A DNA stretch of 64,000 nt from Rhizophagus irregularis (taxonomy: Eukaryota > Glomeromycota > Glomeromycetes > Glomerales > Glomeraceae), in assembly GCF_026210795.1 (NCBI RefSeq), contig NC_089455.1:1984001-2048000 (forward strand). Direction: 5' to 3'. Of the stretch, positions 1 to 11,333 are shown one piece after another. The stretch's first letter is position 1; each line of letters begins with the position of its first letter. A program made the position numbers and the translations under genes. Under the pieces are notes generated by a model. That model saw only the letters and a program-made list of their open reading frames with translations. It was not told the origin of the DNA and did no database searches.

Positions 1-2
1 TT

Positions 3-2819
3 CATGTGCACGGAATAGGAAAAAGAAGAGGTGCACCGTCAATAGAATGAAAGCATATAAAAGAAGATGAAAGCGTAATGAATGAAGTTGTACAATACCT
101 CGATAATCTAGTCACCACAATAAATCCAGGACTTGATATGCCTGTTCCCGAACGGCATCCATGTCAAAAGCAAAAGAGCGAAATACGCGATGACCAGCAG
201 GACTATATCGACTTGATAAATAAATTACAAAGACATACACGATGCAGTCCAGGGTATTGTCTTCGTATTGACAAAGAAGGAAGGCAATTCTGTAGGTTTA
301 AATACCCTAAAAAAATCGTTGAAAAAACGTTTGTAAGAGATGATGGCCACGGACAACCAGAGCTTGTAACTGCAAGAAACGATCTGTATATCAATCCGCA
401 TAGCCGACTTCAATTACAAGGTTGGCGAGCTAATGTGGATTTAAAGCCGATTTTAAGTATACATGCTGCGCTGCAATACATTTCTAAATATGCAAGCAAA
501 GCAGAACCACGATCGGCTGCATTTTCAGATATACTAAATCAAATCCTTAACGAAAGTCAACCAGAGGATCCATTACTTACCTCGGTCCAAAAGCTGTTAC
601 TGCATAGCGTCGCGGAATGGGATATCTCTGCCCAAGAGACCTGCCATATTCTTCTAGGCACTCCTCTTTACCATTCAAGTCGCCAGTTCGTCATTTTAAA
701 TCTTAGTAATGAGATACCAAGGTGGATTCGTGGCACCGGGGAAAGTGAGAAATCTCCTGATTCAGGACGAACAGAAAAATCACCCTTGGTAGCATATTGG
801 GATCGGCCTACCGAACTTGAAGAGTTCTCGCTATTTCAGCTTTATTTAACTCATAGACTTGTCAAAAATCGATGGAAGGAGTGTCAAAAGGAAAATATTG
901 TCCGTATATTTCTGCGTCCATCACCACTTCGTGAAGGTCCTCAATGGGAGGACTTCTGTCATATAAAAGTTCTTCTTCATGTTTGCCATCGAGACCTTCA
1001 ACAATTAACCGAAAACGAAACTATTGCATGGTCAACTTTGTATAACAACCATCTTGAAGAGATCAATACTGACCCAATTGATCTACTTGGACAACCTATA
1101 GGTAATGCAGAAAATGAAATCGTTGTTGAAGAGGAAGAACAATTAATCGAAGATGATGAAGAGGATGAATTTCGGTTCGACTGGATGTTTCTTGCAGAAA
1201 TGGGCCTGAACCCAAGTTTCAATTGTTCTTCTGATCTTGGATCTCGGGACATGGACCGGAACCATGATTGGATTAACGATCCAAGGCAACGTTATAATGA
1301 TACCGACCTCAGGGATATTGATACATTTATAAGTAGTGATTCCAGGATTAGTACCGAAGAAGAAAACTTAACCGTGGATTATCAGACACTAAACGATAAT
1401 CAAAAGAAAGTTTTCAATCGAATAGAGTCCCATTACCATGATGTGCTCGTAGAGCATCAAGTCGAACCTTTAAGGATAATTGTAATGGAAACTGCAGGGA
1501 CCGGAAAGACCTACCTAATCGAAGCAATCTGAGGTAGGCTTCAAGAAATGGCGGGAACAGGATCTAAATCGCCTATAGTCGTGCTTGCGCCAACAGGAGT
1601 TGCAGCATTTAACATCAACGGGGGAACGATACATTCGAAGTTATCAATACCAATAATTAATGACGCAAAACGTCTTGATATACAGGGCGAACGATTAAAG
1701 CAACTACAGAATAGATTAAAAGAGGTGAGATATGTAATAATCGATGAGAAAAGCATGGTTGGTCGCCGAATGTTTGCTTTAATTGACATGCGGCTTCGGC
1801 AAGCTTTTCCAGAGCATAATAACGAACCATTTGGCGGCAGATCGGTTATTATGCTGGGAGACTTTGGCCAGCTCCCACCTGTACGTGATCTCCCGATGTA
1901 TGCCAATACTAAGCGAGATGAATTGTCCGATAGTGGTTTTGCGGCATATAAACAATTTAAAGAGGCATATAAGCTTAATGTTGTTCAGCGCCAGTCGGGG
2001 AATTCAAAAGAACAACAGGACTTCAGAAACATTCTTTTGAGAATGCGTAATGGAGAATCTACTATAAATGATTGGAGAACTCTCGTCACACGATTTGAAG
2101 ATAATTTGAGTGTGGCAGAACGTAATAGATTCTCTGGCGCTATGTTCATCCTAACGAAATGGGCTGATGTTAACGCAGTAAACATAGACCAACTTAGATC
2201 TTTGAATGTTCCCGTTGCTAAAATTCAAGCCATACATACCGGAGGCAACGAGGCAAAGAAAGCCGACTCTGACACAGCACATGGTCTTGAAGCACAGTTA
2301 TTGCTGGCAAGAGGATCGCGTGTCATGTTAACGGCAAACCTGTGGACAGAAACTGAACTGGTTAATGGGTCAATGGGAACCGTCAAAGACATATTGTTCA
2401 AAGAAGACCAAGGACCACCTTCTTTACCTATAGCAGTACTAGTCTCTTTTGATAGTTATAAAGGTCACACCATTACTAGCTTAGAGGGTGAAAGGGTTGT
2501 ACCAATTGCACCAATTCGACGTACGTGGGATGGTAAATCTGGAGTTTGTTCACGACTACAAATCCCTGTTCGTCTTGCTTGGGCAATTACTGTGCATAAA
2601 AGTCAGGGTCTCACGTTACAAAAGGCCATAATAGATCTCGGTGATAAAGAATTTATCGCTGGTCTTTCATTTGTAGCAATATCTCGAGTACGCACCCTTA
2701 AAGATATTCTCTTCAAGCCGTTCAACTTTGAGAGGCTTCAACGTATTAAAGAATGCAAAAGGTTGCAAGAAAGACTAGACGAAGAAAAACGTCTAAATTC
2801 CATAATACCGGGAAATTGA
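3..2819 (+). pseudogene. Helitron RepHel transposase/helicase with two in-frame TGA stops
   Basis: One reading frame runs from the window edge to 2819 and is broken only by TGA at 48-50 and TGA at 1530-1532. The HUH endonuclease motif HVHG is at 3-14. The two-tyrosine motif (QYISKYASK) lies near 473-500. The Pif1/RecD-like helicase follows: Walker A ETAGTGKT just before the second stop, motif Ia (APTGVAAFNI) just after it, a Walker B variant IIDEKSMVG where DEISM is usual, GDFGQLPPV, then HKSQGLTL and FVAISRVRT near the C-terminus. Helitron RepHel nicks, transfers and unwinds DNA during rolling-circle transposition. An acidic low-complexity linker separates Rep and helicase. Both stops are one C-to-T step from CGA (Arg). 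The N-terminus lies outside the window. Confidence 0.88.
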
Positions 2820-3224
2820 AATAAAGTTTACAAAAATTACGTATACAATCACTTAAGTATAAAAAAAATAATAATGTTTTGTGTAAAAATGTTTCAATAA
2901 TTATATTGCATTTAGCGTGTATACAAATTGCATTCTAAAGTATATACTTTTGTACAAAAATTTCTATTACAAAAAAAATTTTGTTCTATTTTCGAAGAAA
3001 AAAATTTCACACACACACAACGCTTAATCAGTATATGTATATCTTGTCATACGTGATGCATATGATTAATCAATGTATCACAATTTTATTTATCTTGTTT
3101 ATCTTGTTTATCTCATTTATCTCAAATTTTAAGAACGTGACGCGTGCGGACAACCAGAAATCGCCACGTGACACTAATTGTCACCGACCCTCGTAAAATT
3201 ATATAGTCCTTCGCTACGCTCTAG
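2820..3224 (+). other. Helitron 3' non-coding tail with hairpin and CTAG end
   Basis: AT-rich non-coding tail after the helicase stop. A perfect 6-bp stem GTGACA / TGTCAC with a 5-nt loop lies at 3168-3184, about 37 nt before CTAG (3221-3224). Helitrons normally carry a hairpin somewhat closer to the CTRR end, so this assignment is tentative. A short ORF at 2981-3196 in this tail has no coding character. Confidence 0.45.
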
Positions 3225-4897
3225 ACAATTAACATGTTGCAAATTTAAGATATCGCACGTGAAGATAATTTGATAACGAAATAAACCCAAATCTAAATGA
3301 TGCATTCTGTCAGGAACAGTAGCCAAGTAGATATTTATATTCCTTGATAATATAAATATTTATAATTAATATATATATATGTTATTATAATTATTTCTAC
3401 TTTTGCATACTTACGGCAAATCCCAAAAAAAATTAGGTACAGATTCTATGCAAACAGATTTTTGTGTATCATTTTCAAAATATTTACGCATTTCATCATG
3501 AGTTCTTAGTATTACATCATTAACCGATAAGTTTATATTTGCAAGATTGTTTCTTTTAATTAAACAGGAGTGACATGGAAGGCTTGAATTGGAGGATTTA
3601 TAAACTAAACAAAAACTTGCGGCTTCTGTCCAATCTGCAATAATAGTTGAAACTCTAGAATAAAACCAGGTATTTTCATTATTTATAAAAAGGTCTATAC
3701 CATCTTTTAATAAAATAATTGGTTCTAGTAAATGACGTAAAGATTTATGAAAGGTATCACGAACCAGATCTTTATTTGCAACTTCTAAAATTGGTAAATA
3801 TCCCAAAAGTTGCTTTGCATCCTGTTTATTACGACGCCATATTGGAATATTGCCTAATGAAATATATATTGGATGCAATTGACTTTTTCCTAATGTATCT
3901 GTAGTTGTTGCATCTGAATATAAAATAATTGATAATAATTTGGAACCAGTAGGTAAGGATTCTTGCGTAGTTTTCCACCATTTTCCAGTGTTTTGTTCAC
4001 TGTTAATACTTTCTCTATTATACTATAAAATAATATAAATAAATTAAAATAAATATTATTTAAATTATTGAATTAACTAATATTTACTATTTACCTCATA
4101 GTTTTCGTAAGATAGCGCAAAATTTTGTGTTATGTCAGGAACAGTTAAGATATTTTTGATGCACTGTATTAAGTTTTGATAATAAAGAAAATAATCTTTA
4201 TCCTTATGTTTTGTTATAAGAACTTTACTAAATTCTAAATTAGAAAACTTCATATTATTCATAAATGCTCGTCCCTGTTCAATATTTTTTGGTAATGGTG
4301 ATTCTGTAAGATTTGAATGTTTATTAAAAAAACGTATTATTTCATTACTACCTTTATTGTTTATTTTATATTTCGTTACTAATAACATTAGATCTTTATA
4401 AGCATCATTAGGAAATTCTGTGCAAGTTTTGGTATTGAGATTTTTGGGTTCTTCAAAAATTTCAGGCTCTTCAGATGAATCTAATATATTTTCAAAGTTA
4501 CTATCTTCAAGGCTCATCTCTGATATTGCACTTCCAATACTGTCAAATGACATATTTTGTACATTATTATCATCATCCACCTAAAATTATAAACCAAAAT
4601 GAGTTAGTATAATTTGAGCTTTTTCTTTAAAAAGAATAATCAGGAATAACATAATTATTGAGCTTTTTCTTTAAAAAGAATAATCTGGAATAACATAATT
4701 ACCTCAACTTTATCATTTTCATATTCATTACTTAGATTACTTCTTGTATCCATTTCACTGCTATATTTTTCACTATCATTATTATCATCATCATTTTCTA
4801 CTTCTACTTCTACATTTTTTAAGCATTTTTGGGCGTGTTGAGTATATGCAAAGCGTTGACTGAATATTCGCATACAAAGGGGGCATTTGAAACTCAT
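3225..4897 (-). pseudogene. Plavaka-type DDE transposase, four exons, 3' end cut off by Helitron
   Basis: Exons on the minus strand: 4897-4703, 4580-4095, 4022-3415 and 3342-3225. Introns all have GT-AG ends and the phases join. Exon 1 encodes a C-x2-C ... H-x4-C zinc finger (CPLCMRIF ... HAQKC), and an acidic stretch follows. Exon 2 carries the stretch around FPNDAYKDLMLLVTKY and RFFNKHSN, and exon 3 has LYSDATTTDTLGKSQ, HPIYISLGNIP and LLGYLPIL, which are conserved in fungal Plavaka transposases. Exon 4 begins the VPDRMHHLDLGLF block and stops at the Helitron border. The DDE domain is incomplete in the window. The start is the only ATG in front of the zinc finger. No internal stop is seen in the joined exons, so the Helitron insertion appears to be the inactivating event. 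Family identity is from motif memory, not a search. Confidence 0.82.
4614..4701. repeat. 44-bp tandem duplication inside Plavaka intron 1
   Basis: Two copies of a 44-bp unit (4614-4657 and 4658-4701) differ at only a few positions. They fill most of the first intron (4581-4702) of the transposase gene. Only the right copy retains the GTAATT splice donor on the minus strand; in the left copy the matching bases are changed. Confidence 0.75.
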
Positions 4898-5997
4898 GTT
4901 ACTAAATTAACGCGTCAAATTTGATGAAAAGTATCAATTCACTATTTAATTTATATGAGATTATGTGTGCTAATAAAATTATATTGCAAATTCATTGTAA
5001 AAATTTAATGAATTAATTGAATGGATTACAATTGATTGAGTTATTTGAATAGACACGACTACGCAAATTTACGCATTAATGAATGGAACTGGCTGTAAGA
5101 ATCTGGTGGCTAATATCGCAGAATCATTTGCAATTTTACGCATTATAGCAAAATTTAAAATATGCGAAACACTCAGCAATTTTGCTATCGGAAACTTGCA
5201 AAGTTCGTGGGTTGGCAAATCTAAAAATAAATGTAACAAGTCTATGATGTACCATATAAATATTGTTTATTATTTTATTTACTATTTCAATTTGCCGGCA
5301 ACCTGCCAAGTGAATCTAACAGCAAAAGTGCTGAGTGTTTCGCATATTTTGAATTTGCTGTAACGGGCTGTAAGAATTCGGATGGCTTATTCAATCGGCT
5401 AATTATCTGATAATCAGCCGCAAATTTATTGGCTTAATACGGCAAATCACTTTTACAATAATGGACGGATGATCAGCCACAAATTTATGCGATAATCAGG
5501 TTATAAGCGCTCAAGATCACTATCAATCTGATCAGCCAAATGAGTTCACTGGTTGCAACTTTTTTTTTCCATGCATAAAAGCCCAACATGTGTAACATGT
5601 TATTTTTTTATAAATTGGATTTGATTAATATTTCGATTGTACTATGTGCTTTTACGAGAGTTTTTTTTTAAAGTTCTCTTATGAAAGTGTTACAATATTT
5701 TTTCGTAATATCACGATGCAAAATTTTTGCATTAGTACATTCATTTTTCGTAATATTTCGCATTAGTTCATCTATTTTTCACAATATTTCGCAAGTTTTT
5801 TTTCTTTTTTAGTATAGAATGGCAGAAATTACCTTATGACAGCTTGCCTCCTTTTTCTGAATTTCTGATTCATGTATTTCCCCCTTTTTCCTCATCCTTT
5901 TCAAATTTTCTAGTTCACCTTTTTCTCATATATTTCCTCTTTTTTCTCATATATTTCCTCCTTTTTCTCATATTTTCGTTTCAAATTTATTATCATA
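4898..5997. other. Intergenic region with decayed repeats
   Basis: No gene is supported. A direct repeat of the type GGCTGTAAGAATYYGG occurs near 5091 and 5364, flanking the foldback at 5147-5359. From 5380 to 5560 there are several CAGCCGCAAATTTAT-like repeats. From 5840 to 5990 the plus strand is strongly pyrimidine-rich with repeats of TTTTTCTCATATATTTCCTC just upstream of the next gene, possibly its promoter region. ORFs here are low-complexity shadows. Confidence 0.4.
5147..5359. repeat. Foldback element with about 38-bp inverted arms
   Basis: The left arm at 5147-5186 and right arm at 5321-5359 are inverted copies with a few mismatches; the core ATATGCGAAACACTCAGCA is shared. No target duplication could be fixed. 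It may be a MITE remnant. Confidence 0.55.
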
Positions 5998-6760
5998 ATG
6001 GCTACAAAACGTGGCGAGAAATGAAGAATTGACGATAATGAAAGATTTTCAAAACGTAGTACTGAGGGTAGCGAAGCTGAGAAGCAAGTGAGAATATCCG
6101 ATGATAGCGTTGATGGTATATATGACATGATATGTATCATATTCTTTATAAAAGAAATTATATAATATATAGTTAAATTATATTTTATTGTTAAAGTTAA
6201 TAAAAAAAACAATAGAAAAACTATTAAGAACCAATTCGCAGATAATTTCTAAGCTTGAAGTTCTTATCACCGGACAAAAAAATCTCGAAACCTGTCTCTC
6301 GAGCATAGAAAAAAAGCTCAACGATAATAACAAAAATAATAATAATACAATAGATCCGGAGTATGTAAAGGTAATAAAGATGAATATTATTTAATGTAAA
6401 CCTGAAATGCTAACCTCGTTTGATTAGGAGCTCGTTAAGAAGGTGTCGAAAATTTTATTTGAAAATTTTGTTTATCCTTCGCAAGATGAGTATAAACTCG
6501 CTACTGAAAAATATTTAAAAGACAAAAATCCGGAATTTATGCGCCAGTTCAAAAAAAATCAATGGATTATTTTTTTCAAAAAAAAAATTGCCTCGACTGT
6601 AAGTTAAAGCAATTATGAATTTTATTAAATTTCATACTAACATTTTTTTTTAATAGTTAGTACAACAACATAGAAGCATACGAGGGACGTTCACGTCTAA
6701 AGTTAAAGACGTTATGTATTCTGTTTTTGAAGCGACTGGGCATAAATTACCGTCTATCAA
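5998..6760 (+). pseudogene. Unknown-function gene, left half, split by the CACTA element
   Basis: Likely exons: 5998-6087 (donor GTGAGA keeps the phase; GTATAT at 6116 does not), 6197-6370, 6428-6598 and 6657-6760, with GT-AG introns. The product begins MATKRGEK and has a predicted coiled coil in exon 2 (rich in K, E, L, I). A conserved-looking block around YPSQDEYKLATEKYL and RQFKKNQWIIFFKKK follows, then VQQHRSIRGTFTSKVKDVM. The frame meets the CACTA border at codon Asn and resumes at 21435. A TGA at 6022-6024 is one C-to-T change from CGA. I recognise the sequence style of a repeated glomeromycete gene family but no named domain. It could be a DNA-binding or transposon-linked protein; that is a guess. 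Confidence 0.7.
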
Positions 6761-7105
6761 CACAGGTCGAAATATAATATACCGGTCATCAATCGGTCAT
6801 ATAACTGATTGGTACCTGATTGGTAGCTGATCTGTTACTGATTCATTCATTCAGATACCAACCGGTCATCAATCAGGCATTTATTTCAATCGGCTACACA
6901 TCAGTTGTATGACCGATTGGTGCCGATTGGTGACTGATTGGTGCCAGTTTAACAATCGGTAAACAATCAGCCATCTGTCATCTATATTGGAAGTTGACCG
7001 ATTGGTTGCCGATTGGATATTGTTGACCATCAGTCATCAATCAGCTATCAGCAGGTCGAATTATTGTCAATCGGGTACCAATCAGGCATATGTCCGATTG
7101 ATACA
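6761..7105. repeat. Left subterminal repeat array of the CACTA element
   Basis: Dozens of variants of ACCGATTGGT / ACCAATCGGT and CAATCAGYYAT in both orientations follow the terminal repeat. A second copy of the terminal motif (CAGGTCGAATTATTG) occurs near 7050. In CACTA elements such subterminal arrays bind the transposase accessory protein. The right end has the same kind of array. Confidence 0.7.
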
Positions 7106-7110
7106 GATTA

Positions 7111-7396
7111 CAGCTATTTGCGAAATAACGGACCACTTACAGCTATTTGCGAAAATAATGGACCACCTAATTCATTTTCGACTGCGTATGAAATTTTCAT
7201 ACGCAGTCATACGCATGGTAATATCTGCCCGGACCGTCAAACTCATTTTTTGAGTTTTTCATATGTAATCATCCGCAGTTATATCACAATAATTCTAGCA
7301 GTTAACTATGCGTATATGACTGCGTATGGCTGCGTATGAAATATTCATACGCAATCGAAAATCGAATTAGCTGGTCCGTTATTTTGCAAATAGTTG
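7111..7396. mobile_element. 286-bp MITE with TA target site (Tc1/mariner-like)
   Basis: Terminal inverted repeats CAGCTATTTGCGAAATAACG (left) and CAACTATTTGCAAAATAACG (right, reverse complement) are flanked by TA on both sides (7109-7110 and 7397-7398). The left terminal repeat is tandemly duplicated (second start at 7140). The interior has inverted copies of TGCGTATGAAA. No coding capacity. Confidence 0.65.
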
Positions 7397-8021
7397 TAAT
7401 AGATGATTTGTATGTAGCCGATTGATGCTCATTCAATAAATGTGCTTTATGATTTTATCTGATCTAAGACTTATCGAAGAATAAAAATTCGATACTACTG
7501 GCCGACTTATTTTAACTGTTACTAGTAAACTGAACAATGATGGAAATCATAATAAAAATGTATGTACCCACATTCTTTTATATTGCATAAGCTAGTAAAT
7601 GATTTATTCTAAATAATAAACAATTTTGTCACCAATTGTATTAAAAGATTTAATAATTCTCCTAATTACCCACTGAAAATTTATCATTTGACTATACATG
7701 ATGAAATAATGTGTACAAAATGAACAAGAGAATATACAAGGAATGATATTTAATAAAGAAAAAATAGGCAGAAAGTCGAAGATTTTTATAAAAAAGAATA
7801 TTGTTGGATGATTAAAGAAATAATTGAAAAAAGAAATATTACAATAATATTATTTGAAGGAAGTATTTTTAGAAAAAAAAAAATTAACTGTATGTACTAA
7901 TTAATATACATAAAATTCGCAAAAGCAGGGGAGGGGGGATCGGTTATTAGTGAAAAATAGGTAAATAGAATACAAAATATAGGAAATCACCACCATCACA
8001 ACACCACCACAATCACTACCA
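7397..8021. other. Non-coding AT-rich stretch inside the CACTA element
   Basis: No open frame of coding quality. It holds poly-A/T runs and a GGGGAGGGGGG-like G-rich spot near 7929-7938. It lies downstream of gene A (minus strand) and may include that gene's 3' untranslated region. Confidence 0.35.
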
Positions 8022-8055
8022 TCAATCGTCCATTTCAAGATAATCATCGTCAGAA

Positions 8056-8265
8056 AGTTGGTCAGAAGGTTGGCCAGAAGGTTGGTTGGAAGATTGGCCG
8101 GAAGGTTGTTGGTTGGAGGATTGATCGGAAGGTTGTTGGTTGGAGGATTGATCGGAAGGTTGTTGGTTGGAGGATTAATCGGAAGGTTGTTGGTTAGAGG
8201 ATTGGTCGGAAGATTGGTTAGAAGGTTGGTTGGAAGATTGGTTGGAAGGTTGGTCAGTACTTGTT
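8056..8265 (-). repeat. 27-bp coding repeats at the end of gene A
   Basis: A 27-bp unit (starts seen at 8104, 8131 and 8158, with shorter variants on both sides) encodes the nine-residue motif SNQQPSDQS on the minus strand. One unit carries the TAA nonsense change, which makes the repeat a built-in control for the ancestral CAA. Confidence 0.75.
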
Positions 8266-9259
8266 AATAAAACAGTCTCTTCCATTTCTTCCTCCCCTTC
8301 TCCAACGTCAGCATCATACCCATCATTAAAGGACTTTTCACTTTCCGCAAATTTCATCAAGTCATACTGCTGGTCTTGACGCTGGTCCAGCTGCTGGGTG
8401 ACTGCGATCTTTAACTTTCCTTTATATCTGGAACAAGTCCAATGCGGCGCCAACAAAGGCGCCGCCGGTTCATTATTACAAAAACAATTGCCCGTAACTC
8501 GCTCACGTAATTTTCTATTATTTGGTTGTTCAGTTCTTAATCGGTCAATATATTCACGCAAAAATAATCGTAACTTAAAAAAATTAAAATAGTTGGTAAA
8601 ATTAAAAATAGTTAGAAATAGTTAGAAATAGTTAGAAATAGTTAGTAAATAAATTAAAAATAGGTAGAAATAGTTAGTAAAATTAAAAATAGTCAGAAAT
8701 GGTAAAATTAAAAATAATAAAAGCAGGAAGAAATACTCACTGTGTCAGATCTCCACTTAAGATCTTTGACAATAATATTGCTTCTCCCATTTTCGCAATC
8801 AGTCTCGGATTCCTCAGGTGAATGGTAAGCGTTATTGTCAATTATTAATTGTAAGTCTTCGTCCTTAAATTTCTTGACTAATGAATTTTTCACCATCTGT
8901 AAATGTTTTATTAGTCTTCCCCTTTTTAATCTTTTCTGTATTAGATAAGAAGTTAGTATTAAGCAAATATATACACTGTACAAAACTTTATTTACTCACG
9001 TCGTGGCGTCTGGAATTGGAATGTTTTCTTTTTTCTTGCAGTTTTTTTCTTGACGATGACCGATTCTTTTTAAGGTGCTCTTCACGTCGATAACGATGAA
9101 GGGAGTGAATTATATCATATAAAATTTCGTTAGAAATAGGAAATATATTATTATTAATATTTTCCATTATACTAGGTATAATATCGTTAATAACACGATT
9201 TCGCTGATTAGTGAATGTTTGACCCAAATCAATCCTTCTCCCTTCTGGTAACGCATCAT

Positions 9260-10034
9260 TAGAGTTCCGAATGGGTCAGGTCAGGTCAGGTTAATTGATA
9301 AACCTGACCTGAAATTTTTTTTCAGGTCAGGTCAGGTCAGGTTATATCAGGTTGTCTGTTTGACCTGACCTGACCTGAAACCTGAAAAATTTCAGGACTA
9401 TTTTTATTAAAGTATTGAAAAAAAATGGTACAAAACTTTTTTTTTAATATAATATTATGAAAAAAAACGTTTTCGCAACGTTTTTTCTCGAAATATTGCG
9501 ATTCAACATTTTTATATAGAATTAATATAAAAAAGTGAATCGCAATATTGCAACTCACTTTTTTTATATAGAATTAATATAAAAAAGTGAATCGCAATAT
9601 TGCAACTCACTTTTTTTATATAGAATTAATATAAAAAAGTGAATCGCAATATCGCAACTCACTTTTATTATATAAAATCAATATAAAAAAGTGAATCGCA
9701 ATACCGCAACTCACTTTTATTATATAAAATCAATATAAAAAAGTGAATCGCAATACCGCAACTCACTTTTTTTATATAGAATCTATATAAAAAAGTGAAT
9801 CGCAATACCGCAACTCACTTTTATTATATAAAATCAATATAAAAAAGTGAATCGCAATACTGCAACTCACTTTTATTATATAGTAGAATCAATAGTTTCA
9901 GGTCAACAGGTCAATCAGGTCAGGTCAATCTTCATACCTGACCTGAATTTTTTTCAAAAATCTCATACCTGACCTGAATTTCAGGTCAGGTCAGGTCAGG
10001 TTACCTGAATTTGGCTGACCTGTTCGGAGCTCTA
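9260..10034. mobile_element. 775-bp hAT-like non-autonomous element inserted in gene A exon 3
   Basis: Terminal inverted repeats TAGAGTTCCGAA (9260-9271) and TTCGGAGCTCTA (10023-10034) are flanked by the perfect 8-bp duplication CGCATCAT (9252-9259 and 10035-10042). Eight-bp duplications and TAGAG-type ends are typical of hAT. Subterminal zones are packed with direct GGTCA repeats. The centre is a 52-bp near-palindromic tandem array. Removing the element restores an exon of the same length as its paralogue in gene B. No transposase is encoded. Confidence 0.85.
9489..9890. repeat. 52-bp tandem array of near-palindromic units
   Basis: Units start (at CGCAATAnnGCAACTCAC) at 9541, 9593, 9645, 9697, 9749, 9801 and 9853, giving a strict 52-bp period, with a diverged unit before them. 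Each unit is close to a palindrome (AGTGAATCGCAAT facing ATTGCAACTCACT) joined by an AT palindrome. It forms the core of the hAT-like element. Confidence 0.85.
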
Positions 10035-10845
10035 CGCATCATACTTCCAAATAACTTCCTTCTATATAAAATCAACAATATCAGTTAATAAATATATATA
10101 AAATTAATTTGAGATATCCTTATTTACCCTTAAGGCTTCTCTTAGATCTTTTGGCATATCACTCTTCGTCAAATAGAAGGGAGTATTTGAACTATTTGAG
10201 CTATAGGAGCTGTCCGAATCACTTGAATCGTCTGAACTTGATTGGACTGGGGCTTTTCTCTTTGCTTTATCGCTGATGGCTTTTCTGGAATTTTTGTCGC
10301 CATCGTTAGTATTTTTTTTTTTGACGGCCTTTTTAGTACCCCTGTATTTTTCATTAGTAGCGCTGGTTACAGCGCTTACATCTTCTTTTTCATTAGTGGC
10401 GCTGGTTACAGCGCCAGCGCTTTCATCTTCTTTTTCATTAGTGGCGCTGGTTACAGCGCTTTCTTCACCTTTTTCACTAATACCGCTAGTTACAGCGGTG
10501 TCGCTTTTTTCCATTTTAATTGTTATATCCTCATCTGACGATATAAGAATTGGTTCTTGTTGAGAACCAGCCTGTGAAGAACCCCGTGAAGAAACAGCCC
10601 GTGAAGAAACAGCCCGTGAAGAAACAGCCCGTGAAGAACCTGGCACCCCGTAGGGTTCATTATTTTGCTGTTCTTGTTGTCCTTGTATAATATTCGCAAT
10701 TTTTTCAAAAAAATATTTGGCTTGTTGGGTAAAAGCTATTAATTTAGATAATCATTAGTTTTTAGTAATATCCTGATATCTGCTGTCCACCGATCAACTT
10801 ACCCAATAGCTCGTCTACTTTCTCTAAATCTTTCTTATTGGACAT

Positions 10846-11333
10846 ATTTAATTCAAATTTTTTAAATTTTTTTAAAAAACATAAAAATATCCACAGTATA
10901 GAAAGAAATCAGTATTTTTTTTTCAGATCGATTATTTTCATTATTTTTAACAATTTTAACAATTTTCAATTGTTCTAACAATTAACAATTAAATGATTAA
11001 TAAATTTAATAAATTAAAATCTTGACAATTAATCATTAGACTAATGATGTAATGATGTAATATTATACGCGAAATTTGCAGAAATTAAGCAACACCGGTA
11101 TATGTTATATGTTATTTAATAAGATATATCATTGACTTACAACTTTTCTATAATTTATTATTTGACTGTAACGATGTAATGATGTAATATGATACGCAAA
11201 ATTTGCAGAAATTAAGCAACACCGGTATATGTTATATGTTATTTAATAAGATATATCATTGACTTACAAACTTTTCTATTATTTATTATTTGACTTTATT
11301 ATTTGACAAATATTATATCGAAATAAGACTTAC
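10846..11333. other. Spacer between gene A and the coiled-coil ORF, with a 127-bp duplication
   Basis: The left part (10850-11040) is AT-rich and is the likely promoter side of gene A. The right part holds a tandem duplication with period 127 (11046-11172 and 11173-11300), each copy containing GCAACACCGGTATATG. Any further exon of the coiled-coil ORF would lie here, but none is visible. Confidence 0.5.
11046..11300. repeat. 127-bp tandem duplication
   Basis: Two nearly identical copies start with GATGTAATGATGTAATAT at 11046 and 11173. Confidence 0.8.

Larger units (their letters stand above)
1..3224 (+). mobile_element. Helitron, right-hand part (5' end outside window)
   Basis: The stretch holds the coding remnant of a rolling-circle transposase (HUH motif, two-tyrosine motif, Pif1 helicase) and an AT-rich tail that ends in CTAG at 3221-3224. 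The right border is supported independently: directly beyond it, on the minus strand, lies the broken-off exon 4 of a Plavaka transposase, so the Helitron appears to have inserted into that exon. CTRR is the expected Helitron 3' end. The base after CTAG is A rather than the usual T, so the exact border could be off by a few bases. The 5' end is left of the window. Confidence 0.75.
8022..10845 (-). pseudogene. Cargo gene A, unknown function, split by hAT-like element and a nonsense codon
   Basis: Exons on the minus strand: 10845-10803 (start MSNKKDLEKV), 10735-10128, 10061-10035 plus 9251-9000, 8935-8741 and 8573-8022. All introns are GT-AG and phases agree. Exon 2 has repeats of SRAVS and of AVTSATNEKED, Ser/Asp runs, then DMPKDLREALR. 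Exon 3 is 279 nt once the 775-bp insertion and one target copy are removed, exactly the length of exon 4 in paralogue B. Exon 4 has AYHSPEESE and KDLKWRSDT; B has YHSPEISES and RNLRWRSST. Exon 5 ends in a 9-residue repeat (SNQQPSDQS) and contains TAA at 8177-8175 where the neighbouring repeats have CAA; without it the frame ends at 8022. A 10-bp AATAGTTAGA repeat fills part of the last intron. No known domain recognised; low-complexity charged protein, possibly nuclear. Confidence 0.72.

Noticed and set aside
9489-9890. Regular 52-bp repeats that might suggest a CRISPR array
   Set aside because: The units are contiguous without distinct spacers, lie inside a hAT-like element of a eukaryote, and no cas genes are present.
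10242-10563. Long ORFs opposite gene A (rich in FFF and ALVTALT repeats)
   Set aside because: They are antisense shadows of the repeat-rich exon 2 of gene A, which has matching splice sites and a paralogue.
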